A model generated the notes under the pieces. That model saw only the letters and a program-made list of their open reading frames with translations. It made no database searches and had not been told where the DNA came from. The translations under genes and the position numbers were made by a program. Shown here one piece after another: positions 41,828 to 50,690 of a DNA stretch of 64,000 nt; the first letter of the stretch is position 1, and every line of letters starts with the position of its first letter. The stretch comes from an uncultured Bacteroidota bacterium (GTDB taxonomy: Bacteria > Bacteroidota > Bacteroidia > 2-12-FULL-35-15). Location: assembly GCA_903926385.1 (NCBI GenBank), contig CAIYIS010000036.1, positions 103,184 through 167,183 on the forward strand, given 5' to 3'.

Positions 41828-44311
41828 ATGAACTATACAATAGCTATTGTAGCTTCTGTTGTTAACGGAGAAATTATCGGAAAAGAATCGCATGCGCTTC
41901 CTTTTCGAAATTTACTAATCGATAGTCGCAAACTAACCAATGCCGAAACTACCTTATTCTTTGCCATTAAAGGCGACCGACATGACGGACATGATTACCT
42001 GAGCGATTTGTACGAAAAAGGTGTTCGTTGTTTTGTGGTTTCTTCGTTGCCGGCTAATGCTGCTTATTATACTTCTGCCCATTTTATTTTAGTAAAAAAC
42101 ACATTGCTTGCTTTGCAGATATTGTGCGCTTATCATAGGGAGCAATATAAAATTCCGGTAATAGGCATTACGGGCAGCAATGGCAAAACCATTGTGAAAG
42201 AATGGTTGTTTCAGCTGATGCGCGAGGACAAAAACATTGTCAGAAGTCCGAAGAGTTTTAATTCTCAGGTGGGAGTGCCTCTTTCGGTTTGGCAGATAAA
42301 TGCAGAACACGATTTAGGAATATTTGAAGCCGGTATTTCGAAACCCAACGAAATGCGATGGCTCGAAAACATTATTAAACCTACCATAGGATTGATAACA
42401 AATATAGGGCAGGCACACGATGAGAATTTTGAAAATCAAAAACAGAAAACCAACGAAAAGTTGAAATTGTTTTTGGGTGCCGAAGTTATTGTTTACAGCA
42501 AAGATTACTTAGTAATACACGAAGAAATTACCACTAATAAATCGCTGCAGGAAGTAAAAACATTTACCTGGTCTAAGCGTCTTCGTTCGGATTTATTAAT
42601 AGGCCGAATTACCAAAACAGATACCGACACCGAAATTCAGGCGGTGTACAAAAACAATTTTATCAGCATCAGTATTCCTTTTATTGACGAAGCCAGTATA
42701 GAAAATGCCATTCATTGCTGGGCATTGATGCTGTGTATGGGATATGAAAACAGAATTATTGCCGAACGGATGCACTTTCTGAGCCCTGTAGCTATGCGGC
42801 TTGAACTGAAAGAAGGTATTAATAACTGTTCGGTTATTAACGATACGTATAATTCCGATTTAGGTTCGCTGGCCATTGCTCTCGATTTTTTGAATCAACA
42901 AAAACAGCATCCTAAAAAAACAATCATTCTTTCAGACATTTTGCAAAGCGGACAAAACGAAGAAACGCTGTATAAAGAAGTAGCCGAATTGATTCATAAA
43001 AAAGGAATAGCCCGTATCATTGGTATTGGCGAAGGAATCTCTAATCAGGCACATCAGTTTAGTATCGAAAAAAGTTTTTATAAATCTACTGCCGACTTTT
43101 TGCATCAGTTTAATAATTCATTTATTAAAGACGAAACCATATTGCTCAAAGGTGCTCGTGTGTTCGGATTCGAAGCCATAAGCAGGGTGTTGCAACAAAA
43201 AGCTCACGAAACAGTTTTGGAAATTAATCTGAATGCTGTGGTTCATAACCTCAATTATTTTCGTTCTAAAATAAAAGCCGACACTCGTATTATGGCCATG
43301 GTTAAAGCATTTTCGTACGGGAGTGGAAGTTTTGAAATAGCCAATATACTACAGTTTCATCGCATCGACTATCTGGCGGTGGCTTATGCTGACGAAGGCA
43401 TAGAACTCCGAAAAGCCGGAATTACTGTGCCCATCATGGTGATGAACCCCGAAGAACAAAGTTACGATGCCATGATTCAATACAATCTGGAACCCGAAAT
43501 TTATAGTTTCAGAGTGCTGGGTTTGTTCGAAGAAGCCATCAAACGAAGTGTGCGAAACAGCTTTCAGCCCATTGCCATACATGTCAAACTCGATACAGGT
43601 ATGCACCGCCTCGGGTTTGACCAGAAAGATTTAAACGAATTAATTGTTCGGGTAAAAAACAATAAACATGTGGTTATCCAATCCATTTTCTCGCATCTGG
43701 CCGGCTCTGACGAGCCCGAACACGATGAGTTTACCTGGCAACAGATAAAAAAATTCACCGCCATGAGTCAGGCTATTCAGGCTCATTTTACTTATCCTGT
43801 GTTAAAACACATTTTAAATTCAGCCGGTATTGCTCGCTTTCCCGATGCTCAGTTCGAAATGGTACGTCTCGGCATTGGCCTGTATGGCATAGGGGCCAAC
43901 GATGCCGAACAGCTTCAACTCCAAAATGTGAGTACGCTAAAAACAAGCATCTCTCAGATAAAACACATACCTGCCAACGAAACCATTGGCTACAGCCGAA
44001 AAGGTGTGGCCCTCCACGATATTCAGATAGCCACCGTACCCATAGGATATGCTGACGGACTAAGCCGAAAACTAAGCAACGGCAAAGGCCGAATGATGGT
44101 TAACGGAAAACCCGCTCCCATTATTGGCAATGTGTGTATGGATATGTGTATGATAGATATTACCGGAATAAAAGCTAACGAGAGTGACGAAGTAATTATA
44201 TTTGGCGATGCGTATTCCATTTCTGATGTGGCCAAAGATGTAGGCACTATTCCTTACGAAATTCTTACCAATGTTTCCAGAAGAGTGAAGAGAGTATATT
44301 ATCAGGAATAA
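41828..44311 (+). CDS. Bifunctional MurF/alanine racemase
   Basis: 827 residues, a natural fusion typical of Bacteroidota. The N-terminal part (1-about 450) is the ligase adding D-Ala-D-Ala to UDP-MurNAc-tripeptide, with the ATP motif GITGSNGKTIVKEW (about 113) and NDTYNSDLGS (about 338). The C-terminal part (about 460-827) is a PLP-dependent alanine racemase; the Schiff-base Lys is in MAMVKAFSYGSG (about 492), the second catalytic Tyr in TIGYSRKG (about 720), and GNVCMDMCMID follows. Both active sites look intact, coupling D-Ala supply to its use in peptidoglycan synthesis. The fused gene has no settled symbol. No strong terminator follows; a weak AGCCT/AGGCT stem lies at 44320-44339. Confidence 0.93.
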   Translation: MNYTIAIVASVVNGEIIGKESHALPFRNLLIDSRKLTNAETTLFFAIKGDRHDGHDYLSDLYEKGVRCFVVSSLPANAAYYTSAHFILVKNTLLALQILCAYHREQYKIPVIGITGSNGKTIVKEWLFQLMREDKNIVRSPKSFNSQVGVPLSVWQINAEHDLGIFEAGISKPNEMRWLENIIKPTIGLITNIGQAHDENFENQKQKTNEKLKLFLGAEVIVYSKDYLVIHEEITTNKSLQEVKTFTWSKRLRSDLLIGRITKTDTDTEIQAVYKNNFISISIPFIDEASIENAIHCWALMLCMGYENRIIAERMHFLSPVAMRLELKEGINNCSVINDTYNSDLGSLAIALDFLNQQKQHPKKTIILSDILQSGQNEETLYKEVAELIHKKGIARIIGIGEGISNQAHQFSIEKSFYKSTADFLHQFNNSFIKDETILLKGARVFGFEAISRVLQQKAHETVLEINLNAVVHNLNYFRSKIKADTRIMAMVKAFSYGSGSFEIANILQFHRIDYLAVAYADEGIELRKAGITVPIMVMNPEEQSYDAMIQYNLEPEIYSFRVLGLFEEAIKRSVRNSFQPIAIHVKLDTGMHRLGFDQKDLNELIVRVKNNKHVVIQSIFSHLAGSDEPEHDEFTWQQIKKFTAMSQAIQAHFTYPVLKHILNSAGIARFPDAQFEMVRLGIGLYGIGANDAEQLQLQNVSTLKTSISQIKHIPANETIGYSRKGVALHDIQIATVPIGYADGLSRKLSNGKGRMMVNGKPAPIIGNVCMDMCMIDITGIKANESDEVIIFGDAYSISDVAKDVGTIPYEILTNVSRRVKRVYYQE

Positions 44312-44585
44312 AAAAGAAGCCTCGCTACAACTCAAGGCTCCTTTACATTTCATGAACACCCAAATATCCTATTCATGATTTGGTAAGCAAAATTAAAAAG
44401 TTTTTATCTTATAACAACCAAAAAGCCACGACCATTTCTGCTTGGAAAGTCATAAGAATGGAAACAAAAGAGGAACATTTTCTCGCCTAATAACCATTCT
44501 CTGATATTGTTTTTACAGTTCCTTAACAGGCATTTTTTGAGCCTCGCCTAAGCCCGAAAACTCCATTTCCACTTTTTACCGGGCG

Positions 44586-44762
44586 GAAAGTACAAATTAC
44601 GTTACTGAAAACAGAAATTACGGAACCGAACGCACAAATTACGGAACCGAAAACGAAAATTACGGAACCCAACGTACAAATTACGGAACCGAAAGAGAAA
44701 ATTACGGAAGGGAAAATGAAAATTACGGAACCGAACGTACAAATTACGGAACCGAAAACGTT
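44586..44762. repeat. 21-bp-period intergenic array D
   Basis: The core AATTACGGAAC recurs at exactly 21-bp steps starting at 44595, 44616, 44637, 44658, 44679, 44700, 44721 and 44742. The other 10 bp vary among a few words (CGAACGTACA, CGAAAACGAA, CGAAAGAGAA). A degenerate copy (CTTACGGAG) follows near 44782. All three forward frames lack stops within the units; one would encode heptads such as NYGTERT. No start codon precedes it. It lies between the convergent murF-alr and DUF2490 genes; the rest of 44312-44868 shows no other feature. Confidence 0.82.
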
Positions 44763-44868
44763 TTACATCCCGTAAAAAGTACTTACGGAGCCGTAATACG
44801 TTAAATAGGAGAAATGATAAATGGAGTACTTGATTTACTGTCGGTTGTAATAACCGGAAAAGGTAAAT

Positions 44869-45552
44869 TTATAACGAGATACCGTATTCTATACCTATAA
44901 TATATAAATCTTGAGGAGAGGAGATGGCATATTCCTGCTGAATGAGGTAGTAGATACCAAACGAATGTCGGTCGTTGCGTTTATAATCCAACCCAAAGAA
45001 ATACCTGTTTCGGCTCCACTGCATGTCGGACTCGGTGGCACGGGGGTTAACAAACTGATAACGGAACTCCACACCTACATAAGGGGTAATGGGTTTATCA
45101 ATATCGTATTCGAATTTAAATTTATTGCGCGAAAACCATTCGGGATATCGGCCTTTGGCACTCGAATAAATGTTTCTGTTTTCGGCCTGTATCCTTTCCC
45201 GAAACGAAACCCCTAACTTTCCGAATTTCTTTTTTGCCGTAATATCCAGCATCAGCCTGTGGCGATAACTAAATGTATTGTCAGGCTCGTATTTTTGAAT
45301 TAAACGGTATGCCAGTGATACTTTAAGAAAATCGAAAGGTTTATAAGTTATGCCCGGTTGGGTGTAAAATAAGTTAATGCGCGTAAAGTTTTCGCGCTGC
45401 CTGAATTCTTCAACAAAAAAGTAAGAGAACTTTTTATTTATTTTTTTTTCTATCGAAAACGTACACCATAATCCGGCATCGTTAGTTACCTGCGAAAAAG
45501 CGCCTGCTGTAAAATAAACACAAACAATAAGAACTAAAGCAAGCTTTTTCAT
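44869..45552 (-). CDS. DUF2490 outer-membrane beta-barrel-like protein
   Basis: 227 residues with a signal peptide (about 1-20, ending GAFSQ). The mature part is made of amphipathic beta-strands with alternating aromatics (FSYFFVEEFRQRENFTRI, YRLIQKYEPDNTFSYRHRLM, FGLDYKRNDRHSFGIYYL) and ends in a strand (IIGIEYGISL), fitting DUF2490. It is probably an outer-membrane barrel. In this phylum the family is often encoded beside DUF4956 and VTC-domain genes, as here. The exact role is unknown. Confidence 0.82.
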   Translation of the reverse strand: MKKLALVLIVCVYFTAGAFSQVTNDAGLWCTFSIEKKINKKFSYFFVEEFRQRENFTRINLFYTQPGITYKPFDFLKVSLAYRLIQKYEPDNTFSYRHRLMLDITAKKKFGKLGVSFRERIQAENRNIYSSAKGRYPEWFSRNKFKFEYDIDKPITPYVGVEFRYQFVNPRATESDMQWSRNRYFFGLDYKRNDRHSFGIYYLIQQEYAISSPQDLYIIGIEYGISL

Positions 45553-45561
45553 CTGGTAAGG

Positions 45562-46194
45562 TTAGTCTTTTTTGTTATCATAGTGAAACACTCTGATTAA
45601 GGCAGTGTCTTTTAAAAAATCAACAGAAGTTATTTCGATACGATTAATTTTAATGCCCATTCGGTTTTCCAAATCAGCTTTAAAAGCTTCTTTGTTTTCG
45701 GGTTTTATTAATTCAATGTTTTCATAAATTACCACTTGCGAAACTTCTTTTTTCATAAAAAGAGCAGATTCGAGGAAAAAAGCAACGGCAAGAATAATAA
45801 CATCGAGTAATGCTATTTCCATCCAGCTGCCTTTGCTTAATGCGGTAAGCAGTCCTAAGGCAATAACCAGAAACATATAGGTCATATCTTTGGTGGTGAT
45901 TCCTTCGGTACGGAATCTGAGTATGGAAAACACGCCAAACAAAGCGAATGCTGCCCCCTGACTCAAATCGGATTTGTTAAGTGTAAACGTTATCAGAAAG
46001 AAAATGATGTTAAAGATATAAAGGGTATAAAAGTTTTCTCTGTTTTTGTAAACCGGAAAATAAATGAAACGGATAAGAACAAACACCGCACAAATATCTA
46101 TTGCCAACCGGATAAAGAACTTAGTTCCTAATTTTTCAAAAAAAGAAACGCTTGTAGATAGAGCTTCTTCACTTACTTGTTGCAAAAGTACCAT
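45562..46194 (-). CDS. DUF4956 membrane protein
   Basis: 210 residues with about four membrane helices in residues 25-145 and a soluble C-terminal domain (about 150-210: MGIKINRIEITSVDFLKDTA). The loop SDLSQGAAFALFGVFSILRF followed by RTEGITTKDMTYMF is the family hallmark. Its start overlaps the end of the VTC-domain gene by 26 bp, so the two are translationally coupled. Partner genes suggest it acts with polyphosphate synthesis, perhaps as a channel or assembly factor; that is inferred. Confidence 0.85.
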   Translation of the reverse strand: MVLLQQVSEEALSTSVSFFEKLGTKFFIRLAIDICAVFVLIRFIYFPVYKNRENFYTLYIFNIIFFLITFTLNKSDLSQGAAFALFGVFSILRFRTEGITTKDMTYMFLVIALGLLTALSKGSWMEIALLDVIILAVAFFLESALFMKKEVSQVVIYENIELIKPENKEAFKADLENRMGIKINRIEITSVDFLKDTALIRVFHYDNKKD

Positions 46195-46936
46195 ATAATG
46201 TTTTTTTAATTAAGATAAGATTTGGTTTAAAACTATTGTGTTTAATTTTATTGAATAGGTTAATTACGCCATAACAATATTTACTCATTGAGCCCTGACG
46301 AACGTGATTTTTCTTCATCAAATCAAGAAAAGGAGAAGCTACCGCATTGTCTTGTTTTACTTCGGCTATTACCAGATTATCAATTGTTGTATCGCCATCG
46401 TTATTTTTAAAGTTCAACGCTAAGTCGATGGTTACTCGTTCAGGATATTTTTTGTTGACCAATGTAATGCGCGAAAAATTTGTCCATAGTTTTGCTTCCA
46501 GATTTTGAGGAACAAGAGGTGTTTTTTCTTTTAACAGCACCTCTGCTTCGTTTTCTATTACTCCGGAAATAGCATTTTGCCTTACTCTGTCTTTTATGGT
46601 TCTTTCTTTGTTAGTCTTAAATTTCACTTCAAAAAAACTCAAATCAGATTCCACATATCTTCGGCTTCTTATTTTGTATCTGCTGGGTTTACCTCTCTGG
46701 TGAGAATGATACAAATCAAATTTACAGGTGTCGTAATACAAAGTTTCGTAACGGCTTATTCGGTTTCCTTTTACTTCTAAAACGCGATACTCGCTTTTTA
46801 ATTGTTCGAGAAACGAAATCAAATCACTTTCTCTGAAAACAAATTTAGTATCTGTTCTGTCCATTAACGCCACACTGTCCATCTCCTGAAGAGAAATGGG
46901 AGCAAAGTTATTTAATATGTTTTTTATTTCTTCCAA
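46169..46936 (-). CDS. VTC-domain polyphosphate polymerase-like protein
   Basis: 255 residues, cytoplasmic. The triphosphate-tunnel fold of the VTC family is suggested by DRTDTKFVF (about 26), the basic strand PSRYKIRSRRY (about 83), FFEVKFKTNKERTIKDRVR (about 100-118) and the acidic VIAEVKQD (about 190). In yeast, VTC4 makes polyphosphate from ATP. It heads the VTC/DUF4956/DUF2490 trio and starts 1 bp after the upstream gene's stop. CotH-type kinases that sometimes accompany this set are absent. Confidence 0.83.
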   Translation of the reverse strand: MEEIKNILNNFAPISLQEMDSVALMDRTDTKFVFRESDLISFLEQLKSEYRVLEVKGNRISRYETLYYDTCKFDLYHSHQRGKPSRYKIRSRRYVESDLSFFEVKFKTNKERTIKDRVRQNAISGVIENEAEVLLKEKTPLVPQNLEAKLWTNFSRITLVNKKYPERVTIDLALNFKNNDGDTTIDNLVIAEVKQDNAVASPFLDLMKKNHVRQGSMSKYCYGVINLFNKIKHNSFKPNLILIKKTLYGTFATSK

Positions 46937-46937
46937 A

Positions 46938-47504
46938 CTAAAATTCGTACGAATACTTTTTCACCGCTATCACATTGCCATTGGCATCGGTGGTTTTCTT
47001 TTCAATTTTCAAACTATTTTTATCGTAAGTATAAATTGATTTTTTAATCACCTTCCCCTGAACATCAGTTTCGAGCTCATACATTTTTTCACCTTTGGCG
47101 TTGTAGCCAAATTGTGTTTTCGATATCATCTGGTCTTTGGCATCGTAATCCGTTTCCAGTGTTTTATCGTTGTTTGAATTGTACTCAGTAACTGTTTTTT
47201 TAGATACATTTCCTTTTTCATCATAAATCACTTTCTCTGTATCGTCATTATTCTTGTTGTACTTTGTAGTTTCTTTTTTCTTAAACGTGCCGTCTTTGTT
47301 GTACTGAATTTCTTCCGTCACATTTCCGGACTTATCAAACTTTTGAAACGATTCTGTAAATGTTTTTTCTTTCCCGTCTACCGTTTCGGTAAGCGTTTCG
47401 GTATATGCTTTGATTTTAAATTTCTTTACATCCTTTTTGTTTTGAGCAAACGAAACTGAAGTGGCAAGAAGAAGTATAAGTGTGTATTGAAAAATAGATT
47501 TCAT
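46938..47504 (-). CDS. Secreted YD-like repeat protein
   Basis: 188 residues. Signal peptide 1-20 (ending SVSFAQ). The mature part is a Lys-rich tandem repeat of about 22 residues: FDKSGNVTEEIQYNKDGTF, YDEKGNVSKKTVTEYNSNN, YDAKDQMISKTQFGYNAKGE, YDKNSLKIEKKTTDANGN. This is the RHS/YD-like pattern; it differs from the protein at 13527-14513 in lacking a larger N-terminal domain. Lies tightly between the lipoprotein and VTC genes, so it is part of the same run. Function unknown; it could bind anionic polymer given its basic repeats, but that is speculation. Confidence 0.72.
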   Translation of the reverse strand: MKSIFQYTLILLLATSVSFAQNKKDVKKFKIKAYTETLTETVDGKEKTFTESFQKFDKSGNVTEEIQYNKDGTFKKKETTKYNKNNDDTEKVIYDEKGNVSKKTVTEYNSNNDKTLETDYDAKDQMISKTQFGYNAKGEKMYELETDVQGKVIKKSIYTYDKNSLKIEKKTTDANGNVIAVKKYSYEF

Positions 47505-47516
47505 ATCCGAATCAAA

Positions 47517-47948
47517 TTAATTATTGATAATCATTGTACCTGCGTCTACTGTTTGTTTACGTTTGGTTATTTCCACCGTTTTTATCACAGCCATGTTAGG
47601 GGCATGTAAGTTAGGATTTAATGGGGAATAAGGTGGAGTAGCGACAGTAGCAACAGAATCCTGAGAATAAGCATATATTTTATAACTTCCTTTTCTCAGG
47701 TATTGAAACTCATATACACCATCCGGTCCAGACTTTACTTTGTTTCCATAAGTGGCATCATCACCATAAATAATATAAACATCTACATCCGCACCCGGCC
47801 CCTGACCATACAATGCCCCGAAATCAGGTCGATTGTTACGTGCCCATATTTTACCCTGAATACTGGAGTTGCCTCCTTCGCCTGCCGGTTTTTTGCATGA
47901 TGTTATTACTGATGCCGCAACGGCCAAAATCAATATTACTTTTTTCAT
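47517..47948 (-). CDS. Lipoprotein with carboxypeptidase-regulatory-like domain
   Basis: 143 residues, lipobox VITSC (Cys at about residue 18). The mature part resembles a single beta-sandwich of the carboxypeptidase regulatory or SdrD-B type: GADVDVYIIYGDDATYGN, then GPDGVYEFQYLRKGSYKIYA. Such domains are often found in surface or TonB-linked proteins. Encoded 12 bp before the YD-like gene. Confidence 0.72.
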   Translation of the reverse strand: MKKVILILAVAASVITSCKKPAGEGGNSSIQGKIWARNNRPDFGALYGQGPGADVDVYIIYGDDATYGNKVKSGPDGVYEFQYLRKGSYKIYAYSQDSVATVATPPYSPLNPNLHAPNMAVIKTVEITKRKQTVDAGTMIINN

Positions 47949-47976
47949 TTTGATGATTATTTATTCGAATTACTTT

Positions 47977-49626
47977 TTACTGTGTGATAACAAAATTACC
48001 TCGGCCCAATACCTCGGTATTACTTATTGCCTGATAGAAATAATATCCTTCAGACAAATTACCTTTATTTATTAATGCTTTGTTGGTATTGCTCATTTCC
48101 TGAGTCATCACCATTTTTCCCGAAGCATCATAGATATTCAACTTCCACGATTTTATTGTCTTTTCCGAATTAATCAGAATAGTTGTTTGGGTGTTGAACG
48201 GATTTGGATAACAGGAAATGGAATATGCATTATCTTTATACTCGTAAATACCGGCATACGAATGATGCCCCACCATACGATGAGCATAGATATCATGATC
48301 ACCGCTGCGTTTATCCACCCAGGTGTAAATAGAGCCACCATCGCCAGTTGAAATATTTTTAGGCCCGGTTTGTCCTCCATCGGCAATAGATACCGAATCG
48401 CCTGTGGCCAGCCATAATTTGGCTCCTGTAGAATCTATACGTTGAGAAAACACATCCCATGTTCCGTTGGTAGAAGTAGAATCTTGCCATGCTATCACAG
48501 CACCTCCCGAAGCATCATCATCGGTATTAGGATTGATTCCAGTGCCTAATAAAATTCCGTTATTAACCCAAGGTTTACTGCCATCGCCTCTTACTCTGTT
48601 GGCAAAAATTTGATAAATACTGTTTCGTTCGTCTTTCCAGGCTATTATAGTTCCATCTGTGTGGTCGGCTGTCATGTCGATGGCACTTTGGTTGAATATG
48701 GCACTGCAAACAATATTACCAAACTGCCCCCATTTAATGGTGCCAGTGCTGTCTATTCGCTGTGCATAGATATCGTAATCATCACCGTTTCGTTTGTCTT
48801 GCCATGCCAGGTAAGCGCCATGGTTTCCATCTGCAATAAGTTTAGGATTTATCTGACCTCCGGGAGTATTACAAATAATTGCTCCATTGGCCGTCCATTT
48901 TACATTGCCACTGGCATCCACACGTTGTGCATAGATAAAGTTATCTATAAACCCTCGTTTATCTTGCCAAGCAATGATAGCACCTCCAAAACCATCAGTA
49001 GCAATGCGTGCGCCTCCCTGAATTCCGGCAGCATTACAAATTGGAATCCCTCCGGCTGTCCAAAGGTTTACACCTGTACTACTAACACGCTGTGCATAGA
49101 TATCAAATGTTCCTCCAACCGAATCTTCCCAAACCACAAAGGCTCCCCCAACACCATCACTCATTACTCTTGGGTTTTTTTGTTTTGCTATTTTAGAACA
49201 AACAGCCACACCATTGGCAGTCCATAATATATTTCCCAGCGAATCTACTTTTTGTGCATAAATATCGCGGTCGGCATTGCGATTATCTTCCCAAACTATA
49301 ATGGCTGCTCCGTTTTCTGACTGACACATGTACTCCATACTTTGATGGTTGGTGTCGGTACATACCCCAACACCATTAGCTGTCCACATAGGGTATCCGG
49401 CAGCGTTCATGCGTTGCACATAAATGTCGCCATGAATGGAATCTACTCGGTAATCGGTCCAGGTAATAATGGCTCCCGATTTAGAATCGGACACTATTCG
49501 TGCATCATCTTGCCGGTGAGGTTGAACACAAACAGGTGTGTTAATAGCCGGACTTTGCACCCATTGGGAGAATCCGTTTGAAAAAACACTAATACAAATG
49601 ATGCTGAATAGTAATTTTATTTTCAT
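47977..49626 (-). CDS. Secreted T9SS protein with repeated WQD-type propeller strands
   Basis: 549 residues. Signal peptide 1-20 (ending NGFSQ). Between about 40 and 450 the motif IxWxDxRxxxxDIYAQR(V/I)D recurs about every 50 residues (for example IVWEDNRNADRDIYAQKVDS, IAWQDKRGFIDNFIYAQRVD, YLAWQDKRNGDDYDIYAQRI), consistent with a beta-propeller with one repeat per blade. The C terminus is a T9SS type A domain (SISCYPNPFNTQTTILINS, ending GRGNFVITQ). It heads the minus-strand run that ends with the polyphosphate-type genes, with a 28-bp gap to the lipoprotein gene. Confidence 0.8.
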   Translation of the reverse strand: MKIKLLFSIICISVFSNGFSQWVQSPAINTPVCVQPHRQDDARIVSDSKSGAIITWTDYRVDSIHGDIYVQRMNAAGYPMWTANGVGVCTDTNHQSMEYMCQSENGAAIIVWEDNRNADRDIYAQKVDSLGNILWTANGVAVCSKIAKQKNPRVMSDGVGGAFVVWEDSVGGTFDIYAQRVSSTGVNLWTAGGIPICNAAGIQGGARIATDGFGGAIIAWQDKRGFIDNFIYAQRVDASGNVKWTANGAIICNTPGGQINPKLIADGNHGAYLAWQDKRNGDDYDIYAQRIDSTGTIKWGQFGNIVCSAIFNQSAIDMTADHTDGTIIAWKDERNSIYQIFANRVRGDGSKPWVNNGILLGTGINPNTDDDASGGAVIAWQDSTSTNGTWDVFSQRIDSTGAKLWLATGDSVSIADGGQTGPKNISTGDGGSIYTWVDKRSGDHDIYAHRMVGHHSYAGIYEYKDNAYSISCYPNPFNTQTTILINSEKTIKSWKLNIYDASGKMVMTQEMSNTNKALINKGNLSEGYYFYQAISNTEVLGRGNFVITQ

Positions 49627-49748
49627 ACCTTATTATTTAAAAGTTAGGGCAAAGTTACTATAATATTAATATTAATATTATTAACCTTGCCAATTAGCTG
49701 TTAGTCGAAATTAATCAATTTTAGTAAAATAGTATATTTTATGGCTGC

Positions 49749-50063
49749 TTATGCCTGCGCAGTGGGGCCACCAAAATTCATTGGTAATCCCGAAGGCATA
49801 TCAGTGTCTTTTATCACACCATGTGTTTGTTCAAATTTACCGATATTATCTTTTAGCGCTTTCATCAATCGTTTGGCATGTTGAGGAGTGAGCACAATTC
49901 TCGATTTTACTTTTGCTTTGGGCACACCCGGCATCATACGGATAAAATCTACCACAAACTCCGAATTGGAATGAGTAATGATAGCCAGGTTTGAATAAAT
50001 TCCTTCTGCAATTTCTTCGCTTAACTCAATATTTAATTGGTTGTTGTTTTGTTGTTCGTCCAT
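49749..50063 (-). CDS. DUF3467 family protein
   Basis: 104 residues, soluble. Matches DUF3467: SEEIAEGIYSNLAIITHSNS, then EFVVDFIRMMPGVPKAKVKS and RIVLTPQHAKRLMKALKDNI. The family is widespread in bacteria and has no proven function. It stands alone, with array E upstream. Intact. Confidence 0.85.
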   Translation of the reverse strand: MDEQQNNNQLNIELSEEIAEGIYSNLAIITHSNSEFVVDFIRMMPGVPKAKVKSRIVLTPQHAKRLMKALKDNIGKFEQTHGVIKDTDMPSGLPMNFGGPTAQA

Positions 50064-50313
50064 TTTTGTTTGGTTATTATTTTATTAAAAGTTGTCAAAG
50101 ATAATTTTTTTAGACAAACGCATCAAGAAAATATGGGATGACAAAAAGTAAGAGAAGGGTGTAATTATGATTTATAATTGTTTTTATAAATGCAATTTAA
50201 AAAGCATGTTCGCTCTTTCTACTATATTCAGGTAATAAAAATGCACTCTCATCTCTCAAATTTTCAATTAAAATTCTGCCAATCTGACATCCACCACCCC
50301 GTATTTGGGTTTT

Positions 50314-50481
50314 AAAATGGCTTTTTGGGAAACCGCGAACTAATGTTTTTGTTCTAAAACATCTGTTGGTATATCCACCAAATAATGTTTTTGTTATAAA
50401 ACATCCGTTGGTATGTCCGCCAACTAGTGTTTTACTTATAAAACCCCTGTTGCTGGTGCTCTTTTTGCCATAAAAAATGCC
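50314..50481. repeat. 21/42-bp-period intergenic array E
   Basis: AAAACATC or a close variant recurs at 50314, 50356, 50398 and 50440, exactly 42 bp apart. Each 42-bp unit is two 21-bp halves (one beginning AAAACATC and ending GTTGGTATATCC; the other ACCAAATAATG then TTTTTGTTAT). A minus-strand frame of 99 codons with a 14-residue period (TNGCFIT then KTLFGGY) is a by-product of the period; it starts in the typA 3' flank. The gap 50064-50313 shows only AT-rich sequence. Confidence 0.75.
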
Positions 50482-50623
50482 TAAACAGCCTCTCAACTCT
50501 ATCTTTTTGAGGTGTTTTACCTCAAAAAGAAGGAAATTGGGAGTTTAAGCCATTTTGGCAGTTTTGAATGGTTAAAGCTGAGGGATAATTTCCTCACTTT
50601 TCTCAAAATTATTCTTTTTCCCA

Positions 50624-50662
50624 TAAAAAAATCCCGCTTCGATTGCTCAAAGCGGGATTTTG
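50624..50662 (-). terminator. Rho-independent terminator of typA
   Basis: AAATCCCGCTT pairs with AAGCGGGATTT around a 9-nt loop; on the minus strand it is followed by a T run. It lies about 30 bp past the typA stop. Confidence 0.85.
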
Positions 50663-50690
50663 TAACTAGTAAAAGTAGAAGAATGGTATA

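Noticed and set aside
50197..50496. 99-codon minus-strand frame with a 14-residue period over array E
   Set aside because: By-product of the 42-bp period. No promoter box or conserved domain; begins in the typA 3' flank.
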